Of a stretch of 32,547 nt of DNA, positions 1 to 7,861 are shown piece by piece. Every line of letters starts with the position of its first letter. The stretch's first letter is position 1. The position numbers and the translations under genes were made by a program. The notes below the pieces were generated by a model. It did not search any database. It was not told the origin of the DNA and saw only the letters and a list, made by a program, of their open reading frames with translations. The DNA comes from Anthropogastromicrobium aceti (GTDB taxonomy: Bacteria; Bacillota; Clostridia; Lachnospirales; Lachnospiraceae). The stretch is taken from the NCBI RefSeq assembly GCF_025567095.1, contig NZ_JAOQJH010000034.1; one strand, given 5' to 3'.

Positions 1-45
1 GCGTTCGTATTTAGATGTTTTTAACAGAAGCTGTACCGTATGCAT
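1..45 (-). CDS. N-terminal edge of a probable transposase (partial)
   Basis: Only the first 15 codons are in the window, reading MHTVQLLLKTSKYER and open through the left edge. The start is supported by a strong Shine-Dalgarno (AAAGGAGGG on the minus strand, 51-59) five bases before the ATG at 43-45. The short basic opening with a TVQLLLKTSKYE-like stretch resembles the start of TnpB/OrfB-type transposases as I remember them, but 15 residues cannot prove this. It is divergent from the pectinesterase gene and shares its long intergenic region. Confidence 0.35.
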   Translation of the reverse strand, partial: MHTVQLLLKTSKYER

Positions 46-157
46 ATGTGCCCTCCTTTAACTGCGAATATGAATATATGTTCTTTTCTGACATAAACAG
101 TATATCATACAACACACAAGGACACAAGCTCAAAACGAGCAGTTGCCTGTACAACAT

Positions 158-174
158 TTCGACAAAATTCGACA
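158..174 (-). promoter_or_regulatory. Tandem Spo0A-box-like heptamers
   Basis: Two exact copies of TGTCGAA on the minus strand (TTCGACA at 158-164 and 168-174 on the plus strand) are offset by exactly 10 bp, one helical turn. TGNCGAA is the known 0A-box consensus of Spo0A, and closely spaced pairs occur in known Spo0A targets. The site lies about 70 bp upstream of the pectinesterase -35 and between two divergent genes. Binding is inference. Confidence 0.4.
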
Positions 175-243
175 TCATTGTCCGATAATTGCAAAAAGTT
201 TCTTGGCTTTCCCGCCCGACTTTTGTAAAAACGCAAGCTCATA

Positions 244-275
244 TTGACAGCAAAAAGGTGATATTTTAAAATATC
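244..275 (+). promoter_or_regulatory. Pectinesterase promoter with palindromic operator-like site
   Basis: TTGACA (244-249) and TAAAAT (267-272) are separated by exactly 17 bp, a near-ideal housekeeping promoter about 40 bp before the gene's ribosome site. A perfect 16-bp palindrome, GATATTTTAAAATATC (260-275), covers the -10 box, so a dimeric repressor bound there would block RNA polymerase. The rest of 46-319 holds no convincing gene. Confidence 0.6.
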
Positions 276-319
276 AGTATGGTACAAATTTAAGTCACAA
301 AATCAGAAAGGATCACATT

Positions 320-1249
320 ATGATTACTATTAACGCTGGACAATCTACTTCTTTTCCACGCATTGCTGATGCTATTGAGGCTGCTAAAGCCTATGCTCCT
401 ATGCCTGTCACAATACACATTGCACCGGGACGCTATCACGAAAAGCTGACAGTCTCACAGCCTCACGTTACACTTATGGGCGACGATGCTTCAAATACGA
501 TTCTTACATATGATGACTATGCAAGAGAAATCATGCCAGACGGAATAAAGCGAGGTACCTTTCGCACCTACACTTTATTTTTAGATGCGCCGGATATTAC
601 TCTTTGCAATCTCACTGTAGAAAATGCTGCTGGCGCTGGAAAGGAAGTTGGTCAGGCGATTGCTCTATATGCTGAGGGAAAAGGAATACGTGTGGAAAAC
701 TGCCGTCTTATTGGAAGTCAGGACACTCTTTTTACGGGGCCGCTTCCTGAAAAAGAAAAGGAACCTGGCGGCTTTCGCGGTCCGAAGGAATTTGCCCCGC
801 GCATCAACGGAAGACAATATTATAAAAATACTTATATATGCGGTGGTGTCGATTTTATTTTTGGAAGCGCCACTGCTTACTTTGAAAATTGTACACTTGA
901 ATCACTTCCTGAAGGCGGTGGCTATGTGACGGCCGGTTCATCGCCAAAAGGTCAAACTTATGGCTACATATTCAATCATTGCCGCTTTATTGGAAGTGAG
1001 CCTAATACATGTTACCTTGGCCGCCCATGGCGTGAGTATGCAAAAGTAGTCATTTTAAATTCTGAGATAGGTGATCATATCAAACCTGAAGGCTGGCACG
1101 ACTGGGGAAAGATTGATGCTCACGATACTGTATACTTTGTAGAATACAAAAATTATGGCCCCGGTGCCGCAGGTGCGCGCCCGTCATGGACACATACACT
1201 AACTGACACAGAGGCCGAAAACTATACATATGCTTCTGTTTTTAACTGA
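320..1249 (+). CDS. Pectinesterase (CE8 family), cytoplasmic
   Basis: 309 aa. It removes methyl esters from galacturonan units of pectin. Family motifs are in order: GQAIALYAEG (Q112), GSQDTLFTG (Q134, catalytic D135), GGVDFIFGSA (catalytic D178, usually DFIFGNA; the Asn is Ser here), TAGSSPKGQTYGYIF, and YLGRPWREYAKVV (R235, W237). There is no signal peptide, so it should act in the cytoplasm on imported oligogalacturonides rather than on polymeric pectin. The ATG at 320 follows AAAGGA with normal spacing. It stands alone and meets the HD-GYP gene tail to tail with an 8-bp overlap of coding ends. No other pectin gene is visible in the window. Confidence 0.93.
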   Translation: MITINAGQSTSFPRIADAIEAAKAYAPMPVTIHIAPGRYHEKLTVSQPHVTLMGDDASNTILTYDDYAREIMPDGIKRGTFRTYTLFLDAPDITLCNLTVENAAGAGKEVGQAIALYAEGKGIRVENCRLIGSQDTLFTGPLPEKEKEPGGFRGPKEFAPRINGRQYYKNTYICGGVDFIFGSATAYFENCTLESLPEGGGYVTAGSSPKGQTYGYIFNHCRFIGSEPNTCYLGRPWREYAKVVILNSEIGDHIKPEGWHDWGKIDAHDTVYFVEYKNYGPGAAGARPSWTHTLTDTEAENYTYASVFN

Positions 1250-2579
1250 TCCCATATTCATATTTTTGTTCGTCATTTTGTGATGACTCATCATTTTTTT
1301 GACGCATATCATAATGAATATCCTGATCCATCATTTTAAGCATTGCTCTTGCGGCAGGCGGCCAAAACTGCCTGCCTATTCCATTTACAATTTCATCATG
1401 CACGCAGTCTTGCGTTAATGCCTTTCGATACGATCTATTTGAGGTCATCGCATCATATGCATCAGCAACTGCAATTATACGCGCTGCTTCTGGTATCTCT
1501 TCCCCTTTTAAGCCTCTTGGATATCCCTTTCCATCCCAGCGCTCGTGGTGATACAGCGCACCATACTGAAGTTCTGGCATTGAACTTATACGAGATAAAA
1601 TCTGTGAACCGATTACTGTATGATTTTTGATATCAGAAAACTCTTTATCTGTAAGACGCCCTGGCTTTCGAAGAATAGCATCATCCACACCTATCTTACC
1701 TACATCATGAAGCAATGCCATGTAATACATGCCGTCAGCTTTCTCATCATCATATCCAAGCAGTTTTGAGATCTGTCTTGTATACTTTGCCACACGAGCA
1801 GAATGACCATTTGTATAGCTATCCTTTGCATCAACAGCACGTACAAGTGATTCTATTGTTTCAATTGACTGCTCATGGTTCTTTTTTGCTGCCTGTTCAT
1901 TTTCCCGCGCTGACTTGATATTCTGCACAATAATAATAATCGCTGAAAACACGAACATCAGAACAAATACTGCATAGATAAAACTGTAAACAGAAAAATA
2001 TACATCAAACTTTTTCAGTTCTACATGTCTTTCAATAAACAAAAAACCTGCGATTCTAAGCAAAAACAGGCATTCTGCAATAATCAAAATCGTAAGCAAT
2101 ACACCATTGATACGATTGCAGTCTTCCCTAAGCTCCACGATTGGATGGCAGACCCATTTGCAATAAATAAAATTAACAATGATCGGCATCAAAAGATCAA
2201 TCAACACTGTCATGGCAAATGAATCATATATAGCTGTAAATGGCATGGACAACAGATACAAACATAGATACAAAAAGCGTGCCGCACTGCCCACCGGCTC
2301 CATCATACGTCCATAAAAATACATCAGTAAAAAGGATATGCCAAATACAAAAAAGTCTACACCATAAATAATATCATATGATATTTTTCCGGGCAGAAGC
2401 CGATAAATCAGCCCCATGCACAAAATCGTATAAATGTATGCCATGGGCGGGCATACCAAAAGAAAGCGAACGAAGCTAGGCGCACGAAGCTTTTCTTTCT
2501 TTAATGTCTTTGTCATATAAAAATATGATGGAATAAACAGTAGCTGTCCAAGCAAAAAACAAATGGATCGAATTGGCAT
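1242..2579 (-). CDS. Membrane HD-GYP domain protein (probable cyclic di-GMP phosphodiesterase)
   Basis: 445 aa. About seven hydrophobic segments fill residues 5-220 and look like a membrane sensor. A short charged linker (220-245) leads to an HD-GYP domain (about 245-420). Metal and signature residues are visible: NGHS (H259), HDVGKIG (H291, D292), H320, HHERWDGKGYP (344-354) and D373 in VADAYDAM. HD-GYP proteins typically hydrolyse cyclic di-GMP; some act on other cyclic dinucleotides. The last 25 residues are polar and rich in D/E/N/Q. The ATG at 2577-2579 follows GAAAGGA. Transcribed alone and convergent with the pectinesterase. The signal sensed by the membrane part cannot be read from the sequence. 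Confidence 0.9.
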   Translation of the reverse strand: MPIRSICFLLGQLLFIPSYFYMTKTLKKEKLRAPSFVRFLLVCPPMAYIYTILCMGLIYRLLPGKISYDIIYGVDFFVFGISFLLMYFYGRMMEPVGSAARFLYLCLYLLSMPFTAIYDSFAMTVLIDLLMPIIVNFIYCKWVCHPIVELREDCNRINGVLLTILIIAECLFLLRIAGFLFIERHVELKKFDVYFSVYSFIYAVFVLMFVFSAIIIIVQNIKSARENEQAAKKNHEQSIETIESLVRAVDAKDSYTNGHSARVAKYTRQISKLLGYDDEKADGMYYMALLHDVGKIGVDDAILRKPGRLTDKEFSDIKNHTVIGSQILSRISSMPELQYGALYHHERWDGKGYPRGLKGEEIPEAARIIAVADAYDAMTSNRSYRKALTQDCVHDEIVNGIGRQFWPPAARAMLKMMDQDIHYDMRQKNDESSQNDEQKYEYGIS

Positions 2580-2607
2580 ATATATCCTTTCTGAATACAG
2601 AAAAAAC

Positions 2608-2636
2608 TTGTTTTTCTTAGTTATGTGTGATATTGT
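2608..2636 (+). promoter_or_regulatory. Promoter of the Trp-leader unit
   Basis: TTGTTT (2608-2613) and TATTGT (2631-2636) are separated by 17 bp and lie about 30 bp before the ribosome site of the small Trp-rich ORF. Divergent from the HD-GYP gene. Predicted from sequence only. Confidence 0.4.
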
Positions 2637-2680
2637 AAACTCAGCAATGAAGCATTGACTAACAAAAAGGAGGAACTATT

Positions 2681-2755
2681 ATGGATTTCTATTTTGCATC
2701 CCCGTGCCGCGTTTGGTGGGGCGAGATCTGGGACTGGATCTGTGGTCGCCTGTAA
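2681..2755 (+). CDS. Trp-rich leader peptide (24 aa), orphan
   Basis: The ORF reads MDFYFASPCRVWWGEIWDWI followed by CGRL and a stop. Four of 24 codons are Trp (2714, 2717, 2729, 2735), including one tandem pair. It has a strong ribosome site, AAGGAGG at 2667-2673, seven bases before the ATG. A terminator follows at 2823-2850. This is the layout of a tryptophan attenuator leader, where ribosome stalling at Trp codons decides whether a terminator forms. However, the next gene (2934-3536) is on the opposite strand, so no trp gene follows. It could be a remnant of a lost trp operon, a trans-acting attenuator RNA, or a small protein in its own right. Confidence 0.5.
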   Translation: MDFYFASPCRVWWGEIWDWICGRL

Positions 2756-2819
2756 TCGGACATCTCTTGATCCATGTAACTCAAACGTATGGGTTACCAT
2801 GTATCCTAACCAAAACAAA

Positions 2820-2851
2820 AAGGCCCGTTCCATTTGGAACAGGCTTTTTTC
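2820..2851. terminator. Bidirectional intrinsic terminator
   Basis: A stem of nine pairs with one mismatch (2823-2831 with 2836-2844, loop ATTT) is followed by six T on the plus strand. On the minus strand the same stem is followed by TTTTTGTTTT. It can end both the Trp-leader transcript and the cytidylate-kinase-like gene that ends at 2934. The bases 2748-2753 (GCCTGT, at the leader peptide's stop) are complementary to ACAGGC in the 3' arm (2839-2844), a possible antiterminator. Confidence 0.75.
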
Positions 2852-2933
2852 TATGCATGCCCGTTCCGCTGATTATTATGCCAAATTTTAGCCTAAAAAT
2901 CAAGCAGAACGTCACTCATTGTCTTTTTTCTTT

Positions 2934-3536
2934 TTACTTGAACATTTTTCTGCGTCGATTGATATAATCCTCAAGCTCATTTACTGTCTCATCAAATCCC
3001 AATCGGCTGCTGTTAATGCATAAGTCATAGGCTCTTGAATCGCCCCACTTATCCTTGCAGTAGTAGTTGTGATACTGTTTTCTGTACTTGTCATGACGCT
3101 CCATTTTAAACTGTGCATCACGCTCAGACAGATCATATATCTCCATGACACGCTTACACTTTACTTCGCTATCACCAAGAACAAACAAAGAAATCACATT
3201 CGGACGATCACCCAAAACAGTCTCTGCGCATCTTCCAACTACGATAAAGGACTCTCCCTCATCTGCTTTTTTCTTCAGATACTCAAACTGTAAAAATGCT
3301 ACATTTTCTTCTGCAGAACTTGAAAAACCATTCTGGCTTCTTGAAAACAGCAGTCTTCTTGGTTTCTCATCGTAGCGTCTTAAAGTCTCGACATCCACGT
3401 TTTTCTCTGCTGCTACAGCGTCCAACAAATTATGGTCATAAAGCTTAATGCCATATCTGTTTGCCAGCTCTACTGCAATTGCATGTCCGCCGCTTCCAAA
3501 TTCACGTCCTAATGTTATTATCAATTGATCACTCAT
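2934..3536 (-). CDS. Cytidylate kinase-like family protein
   Basis: 200 aa from the chosen start. An N-terminal P-loop, GREFGSGGHAIA (residues 10-21), is followed by features of the cytidylate-kinase-like nucleotide-binding family: FIVVGRCAETVL in the middle and the lid-like ERDAQFKMERHDKYRKQYHNYY stretch near residues 145-165. True cytidylate kinase (Cmk) phosphorylates CMP; members of this shorter divergent family have unproven substrates. I chose the ATG at 3534-3536 (MSDQLII) because AGGAGG lies seven bases before it. An upstream ATG is only one base from that site, and a further TTG has none. Monocistronic, ending at the bidirectional terminator. Confidence 0.8.
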   Translation of the reverse strand: MSDQLIITLGREFGSGGHAIAVELANRYGIKLYDHNLLDAVAAEKNVDVETLRRYDEKPRRLLFSRSQNGFSSSAEENVAFLQFEYLKKKADEGESFIVVGRCAETVLGDRPNVISLFVLGDSEVKCKRVMEIYDLSERDAQFKMERHDKYRKQYHNYYCKDKWGDSRAYDLCINSSRLGFDETVNELEDYINRRRKMFK

Positions 3537-3625
3537 TGCCATTCCTCCTGACGACAAAATTAATTTACCTTATTATATAACTTTGAAGTCAATTTGTAAA
3601 TATTTTTATAAAACCTTGAATATAT

Positions 3626-3678
3626 GATGTTGAAGCGAGCTCGCATCGGATTTCTGACCTTTTGACCCTGGTATCATA
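3626..3678. repeat. Dispersed repeat box, copy 1
   Basis: The 20-bp sequence CTTTTGACCCTGGTATCATA (3659-3678) recurs exactly at 21988-22007. Here it abuts the stop codon of the transporter gene and is followed (minus sense) by a hairpin around GCGAGCTCGC (3635-3644) with flanking GATG/CATC arms. Both copies lie between two minus-strand genes, with the box followed by a hairpin in the minus sense. Confidence 0.6.
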
Positions 3679-5034
3679 TTACATATATCTGGCAAATATG
3701 AACAGCATAGAAATCAAAACAACAATAATGGTTGCCGGTGCTGCATACTTACAGTACTTGCCCCATCCAATCGGATGACCATTCTTTGAAGATACGGAAA
3801 TACCTACTACATTTGCGGAAGCACCGATTGGTGTCGCACTTCCTCCGATATCAGTACCCATTGCCAGTGCCCAGGAAAGTGTCTCCAAATCAACACCCTG
3901 CAGTGCTGACAAGCTTCTGACAACTGGAATCATGGTTGCTGCAAACGGGATATTATCAACGAATGCACTTGCAAATGCTGAGATCCAGATGATAATTGCT
4001 ACCATTAACTTTGTGTTGGAACCACTTACCTTACTGATAAATTCAGCAATTACTGTAAGAACACCAGTCTGCTCCAAACCACCAACAACAACGAAAAGTC
4101 CAACAAAGAACAGCAGTGTCTTGTAATCAACCTTCTTTAACAGCTCTGCTGCATACTTATGCTCTACAATCAAAGTAATAATTGCAATAAATGTACCGAT
4201 GAAAGCAACTGTCAGTCCTGTATTTGCATGTGAAACAAGAAGAACAACTGCGATCAAAAAGATCACTACGCTGCTAATAAACTCCTTCTTGTCTGTAATA
4301 GCAGAATTTGGATCTGGACAAGATGCCGGATCAACAGGCGCTGTTCCCGGCGCAACAAGCTTCTTTCTGAAACAGAAATAAAAGTAAATTACAACTACAA
4401 CAAGTGAAATAGCTGCAATGGCACCAGTATTTGTCAAGAAATCAAAGAAGCTGTAACCCATGGAGGTTCCGATAATGATGTTCGGCGGATCTCCGCACAT
4501 TGTTGCTGAGCCACCAAGATTTGCACAGAAAATCTCTGCGATAATCATCGGTACCGGATTGCTCTTTAACAAAAGACAAAGTTCAATAGTAACTGCTGCT
4601 AAAAACAAAATAACTGTAATACTGTCAATGAACATAGCCAGTACAAATGACATGATCATAAAGGTGACAAATACAGCAATTGGCTTATAGTGAACAAGTC
4701 TTGCAATCTGCAGACAAAGCCAACGGAAAAATCCTGCCTTTCCCATTCCTTCAACCATGATCATCATACCTGCGATAAAAATGATCGTTGACCAGTTGAT
4801 TCCAGATGAAGACTCTCCTGCCTCACTGGAAGCATGCCAGAAGTCCGCCGTGAAAATACTTCCAATATTCAGCGTCTCCATGATTGCGCTGCCGCTATGC
4901 ATTGTGATACCGAATACTAAAATGATCATAAGCAGACCGCAGCCTAGTGTTACAATGTGTCTCTCTATCTTCTCAGTAATGATCAGGGCGAACATCACGA
5001 GAAAAATAAGGACAGCTAAAATCTGTGATACCAT
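3679..5034 (-). CDS. ArsB/NhaD-type ion transporter (SLC13-like permease)
   Basis: 451 aa, strongly hydrophobic with roughly 10-12 membrane segments. Two internally related signature loops are visible: GGSATMCGDPPNIIIGTSMG in the first half and DIGGSATPIGASANVVG in the second. GDPPN is typical of the ArsB/NhaD branch of the ion transporter superfamily, which exports arsenite or exchanges sodium for protons; relatives carry dicarboxylates. Substrate cannot be decided here. No ars regulator or reductase is adjacent, so arsenite is not favoured. I chose the ATG at 5032-5034 (MVSQILA) because GGGGAG precedes it by seven bases; an upstream ATG at 5055 has no ribosome site. Confidence 0.85.
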   Translation of the reverse strand: MVSQILAVLIFLVMFALIITEKIERHIVTLGCGLLMIILVFGITMHSGSAIMETLNIGSIFTADFWHASSEAGESSSGINWSTIIFIAGMMIMVEGMGKAGFFRWLCLQIARLVHYKPIAVFVTFMIMSFVLAMFIDSITVILFLAAVTIELCLLLKSNPVPMIIAEIFCANLGGSATMCGDPPNIIIGTSMGYSFFDFLTNTGAIAAISLVVVVIYFYFCFRKKLVAPGTAPVDPASCPDPNSAITDKKEFISSVVIFLIAVVLLVSHANTGLTVAFIGTFIAIITLIVEHKYAAELLKKVDYKTLLFFVGLFVVVGGLEQTGVLTVIAEFISKVSGSNTKLMVAIIIWISAFASAFVDNIPFAATMIPVVRSLSALQGVDLETLSWALAMGTDIGGSATPIGASANVVGISVSSKNGHPIGWGKYCKYAAPATIIVVLISMLFIFARYM

Positions 5035-5064
5035 AATGTATCTCCCCACTTTCATATAATAGCA

Positions 5065-5103
5065 AATGGTAGCCGCAAGCGTCTGACCTTTGCGGCTACC
5101 ATT
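5065..5103. repeat. Perfect 14-bp inverted repeat before the transporter gene
   Basis: AATGGTAGCCGCAA (5065-5078) and its exact complement (5090-5103) enclose an 11-base loop. It lies about 30 bp upstream of the transporter start and overlaps a minus-strand TATAAT (5101-5106). There is no clear T-run on either side, so an operator or a 5'-leader hairpin fits better than a terminator. Confidence 0.6.
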
Positions 5104-5189
5104 ATAATGCGATCTTCAAGAAATTGGAAGATCAAATTTCGTTTTTTTGAAAATTTCTTTCAATTAGTGTTACTGTTCACACACAATGT

Positions 5190-5213
5190 TACAAAAGTCC
5201 CTCGGACTTTGCA
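5190..5213 (-). terminator. Probable terminator of the glycan operon
   Basis: Minus-sense stem CAAAGTCC/GGACTTTTG with loop GAG, followed by TTTTGT. It lies just past the stop of the transglutaminase-fold gene at 5247. The short stem makes it a moderate prediction. Confidence 0.5.
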
Positions 5214-5246
5214 ATAAATATTTACTTGTCCATAAACTTCAACCAA

Positions 5247-7829
5247 TTAGCCCTTTGCATCAAGAATTTCCATCAATGTCCATGCTGTACGAATGTTATA
5301 ATTTGCGAATGCAAAAAGTCCCTTGCCTTCTGTATTCACTGCAACAGCATATGGAAGACGCTCGTCTCCGACATGAAGTGCCTCATGCAGCTGATACAAA
5401 TATGCATCATTCTTTACTGTCACGCATACAAGATTTAACCCTGCATTAAGTACACGCTGTAATGTCTCGTTCTTTAAAACATCCGTATTCTCAAGTGCAA
5501 TTATAACTCTGTATCCCTGCCTCTTGTAAGCTTCCTTACACTCAAGAATCTCCTGGAACAGATGCTCTGTCGGCTCTTTTCCTGGATCTGCAAAAACAAG
5601 AATTGATTTTTGTCCCTGATAAAGTGAAGTCATCAAAACAGGATCGCCAACCATCTTTCCCTCTGCTGTCACCTGCTGTACTGTCGCATCACTAAGCTCT
5701 GCCTCATGACACTTTTCGGCAATCTTTGCCGGTGCCTGACGAAGCTCAAATACACGATCTTCGCTCATAACAAAGCTGCTTGCGATACAGCTGACGCCAC
5801 CATCAATCTGACGCTGTGTGGTGATGATGCGGTAAGCACCTTTCGCCAAGGAAAGTTCCTTTTCTTCTCCCGGCTCAATTGCAAGATCATCATAGTTTTG
5901 CGTCTGATAAACATCATTTTCAAAACGGGCAATCGTCATATGAAGCCAGTACTCAAGCTTACGATCAGATTTATTTACTAAAGTCAGTGTTACCTGCTTC
6001 TCTGGCTCATCTATCTTTTGAACTTCCTTTTCCATAGACTCAAAGCAAATCTCACCGTTCTTTTCGCAAACGCTCTCTGCCTTTCCTGTTACTGGATTTA
6101 AGCGTGCCAAAATACCAATAGCACGGCAAATCTCAACAAAGACAACTCTCTTTGAAACCTCGGTAATGATCTCACACTTTATACAGCCATCTGCCTCTGC
6201 CGGCCAGTTTCCTGTTCCATAATCCGGCACTGTATTTAAGCCATGATTTACATACTCCCATACCATCTTTGCAGTCACTGTGCCATCCTGTGGGAATACA
6301 TTTTTTTCAGATAACAGAGAAACAATACGGCTTCTGCTTCCCATAAGCTTTTCATGACCAGCACGCGGTGCAAGCAAATATTTCTGGTAAAGCTCTGTAC
6401 AGAAATTGTTCTTATATGGCAATGCAGCACGCAAATATGATGCAAGTACCTCTGCTGTAGTATCAAGAAAATCCTTATCACGAAGCGTATCAAGCATCAG
6501 ACGCTTATCCTCATCTGTAAACTCAGTCATCTGTCTGAATTTTTCAAGCTCCTGTCTGTTTCCTCTTGCATTGACAAAATAGCGATTCCACGGATCACTG
6601 CTGTCTTTATCTTCCTTTACAAAGCCTTCCTCATAATCAGCGCGAATCTTCTCACACTCAGCAAGGCGAGCCTCATGCACACTCTTCATCTGTGCACCAG
6701 TACTCTTTGGCATAGCCTCAATCGGTGGGTTCAAATCAAAGCGCTCCTCGATTATGCCTTCCATCTTCTCTGGATCTGCTGCCTGCTCCATCTTTAATAC
6801 AACAGACTGCTGCTCTCTCATATCAATTTTCTGACCAAGATATTTTCCATTGTAAACGGTGCATACATACAGATCACCCTTACCTGTCATAAAGGACACA
6901 CTGCCATCAGATGCTGTTTTTTCTTTATGAAGTGGGAAAAGCTCACTATAATTGACAAGACAGAATAAAACAGAAACATTCTGCACCGGTACGCCATGAT
7001 CAGTTACTGTTACAGTCAGCTTCGCACAATCTGCATAGCGCTCTGTTACATTCATCAGCGCATAAAGCGGTGTCTTATAAGCTATTTCTGCAGAGCTTTC
7101 CAGGTCTGAAAATGCCTTTGCATGAACAAGCATTGCCTTTGATGCAGCTGCAGTAAACCAACCCTTATCAAGTACTGGTTCTGGCTCACATGCTCCAAGA
7201 TAATGCCAATCGCCATCTGCCCACACCTCAACCCATGCATGGTTGTCATCACAGTGTGCCCAACGCGGGACATAACACTGTCTTGCTGGAATACCAACAC
7301 TTCTCATAGCAGATACAGCAAGTGTTGATTCCTCACCACATCGTCCGCGTGCGGAATTGCACATACCAAATGGTGCCAGAGTACGATCATCAGACGGAAT
7401 ATAGGTTGCCTTTTCATAACACCAGTAGTTAACCTCAAGTGCGGCCTCTACCATTGTCTTTTTATCCTTAACGCGATCAACAAGCTGTCTGTAAATCCAC
7501 TCACGGCTCTTATCAAGATCCTCGTTGTTGACACGCACGCATAATACATATGTAAAGAACAGCTCTGCCGGCACCTGTTTTGCATATGGAACATTCGCAT
7601 ACATATCGAGTGTTGCCTTTACATAGGATGCAATCACTTCTACATCATAAGATACAATATCACACGGATGCATATATGCGTAAAGGTACTTCATGCAGAC
7701 TGCCTCGTCCTCATCTGCGCTTTTAATCCACGCATCTATCTCACTCTTTTTGTTCGGACAGCAAGCCATCCACTCTTCATACTGCTTTTCAATTTTTTCC
7801 TTCAAAGACAGCTCTAATGCTAACAGCAT
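5247..7829 (-). CDS. Large cytoplasmic transglutaminase-fold protein
   Basis: 860 aa with no signal peptide. A transglutaminase-like catalytic core lies at about residues 130-240, with the usual Cys-His-Asp order visible as GRCGEES, DDNHAWVEVW and YLGACEPEP (the third acidic residue may be E or D nearby). An Ig-like, carboxypeptidase-regulatory-type segment follows (about 260-350). A long charged middle region comes next, and the C-terminus resembles a thioredoxin fold without a CXXC. The fold covers proteases, crosslinkers and peptide:N-glycanases, so the reaction is open. It is the last gene of an operon, 32 bp behind an intracellular alpha-L-fucosidase, which suggests action on imported glycopeptides. 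The start at 7829 has an AAAGGA somewhat far upstream, so a small start error is possible. Confidence 0.75.
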   Translation of the reverse strand: MLLALELSLKEKIEKQYEEWMACCPNKKSEIDAWIKSADEDEAVCMKYLYAYMHPCDIVSYDVEVIASYVKATLDMYANVPYAKQVPAELFFTYVLCVRVNNEDLDKSREWIYRQLVDRVKDKKTMVEAALEVNYWCYEKATYIPSDDRTLAPFGMCNSARGRCGEESTLAVSAMRSVGIPARQCYVPRWAHCDDNHAWVEVWADGDWHYLGACEPEPVLDKGWFTAAASKAMLVHAKAFSDLESSAEIAYKTPLYALMNVTERYADCAKLTVTVTDHGVPVQNVSVLFCLVNYSELFPLHKEKTASDGSVSFMTGKGDLYVCTVYNGKYLGQKIDMREQQSVVLKMEQAADPEKMEGIIEERFDLNPPIEAMPKSTGAQMKSVHEARLAECEKIRADYEEGFVKEDKDSSDPWNRYFVNARGNRQELEKFRQMTEFTDEDKRLMLDTLRDKDFLDTTAEVLASYLRAALPYKNNFCTELYQKYLLAPRAGHEKLMGSRSRIVSLLSEKNVFPQDGTVTAKMVWEYVNHGLNTVPDYGTGNWPAEADGCIKCEIITEVSKRVVFVEICRAIGILARLNPVTGKAESVCEKNGEICFESMEKEVQKIDEPEKQVTLTLVNKSDRKLEYWLHMTIARFENDVYQTQNYDDLAIEPGEEKELSLAKGAYRIITTQRQIDGGVSCIASSFVMSEDRVFELRQAPAKIAEKCHEAELSDATVQQVTAEGKMVGDPVLMTSLYQGQKSILVFADPGKEPTEHLFQEILECKEAYKRQGYRVIIALENTDVLKNETLQRVLNAGLNLVCVTVKNDAYLYQLHEALHVGDERLPYAVAVNTEGKGLFAFANYNIRTAWTLMEILDAKG

Positions 7830-7861
7830 TTCTTATCTACCATTCCTTTCTCATTAAATCT

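Noticed and set aside
2655..2891. 78- and 87-codon plus-strand frames over the Trp-leader region
   Set aside because: They run through the terminator and lack ribosome sites; the 24-codon frame has the only good one.
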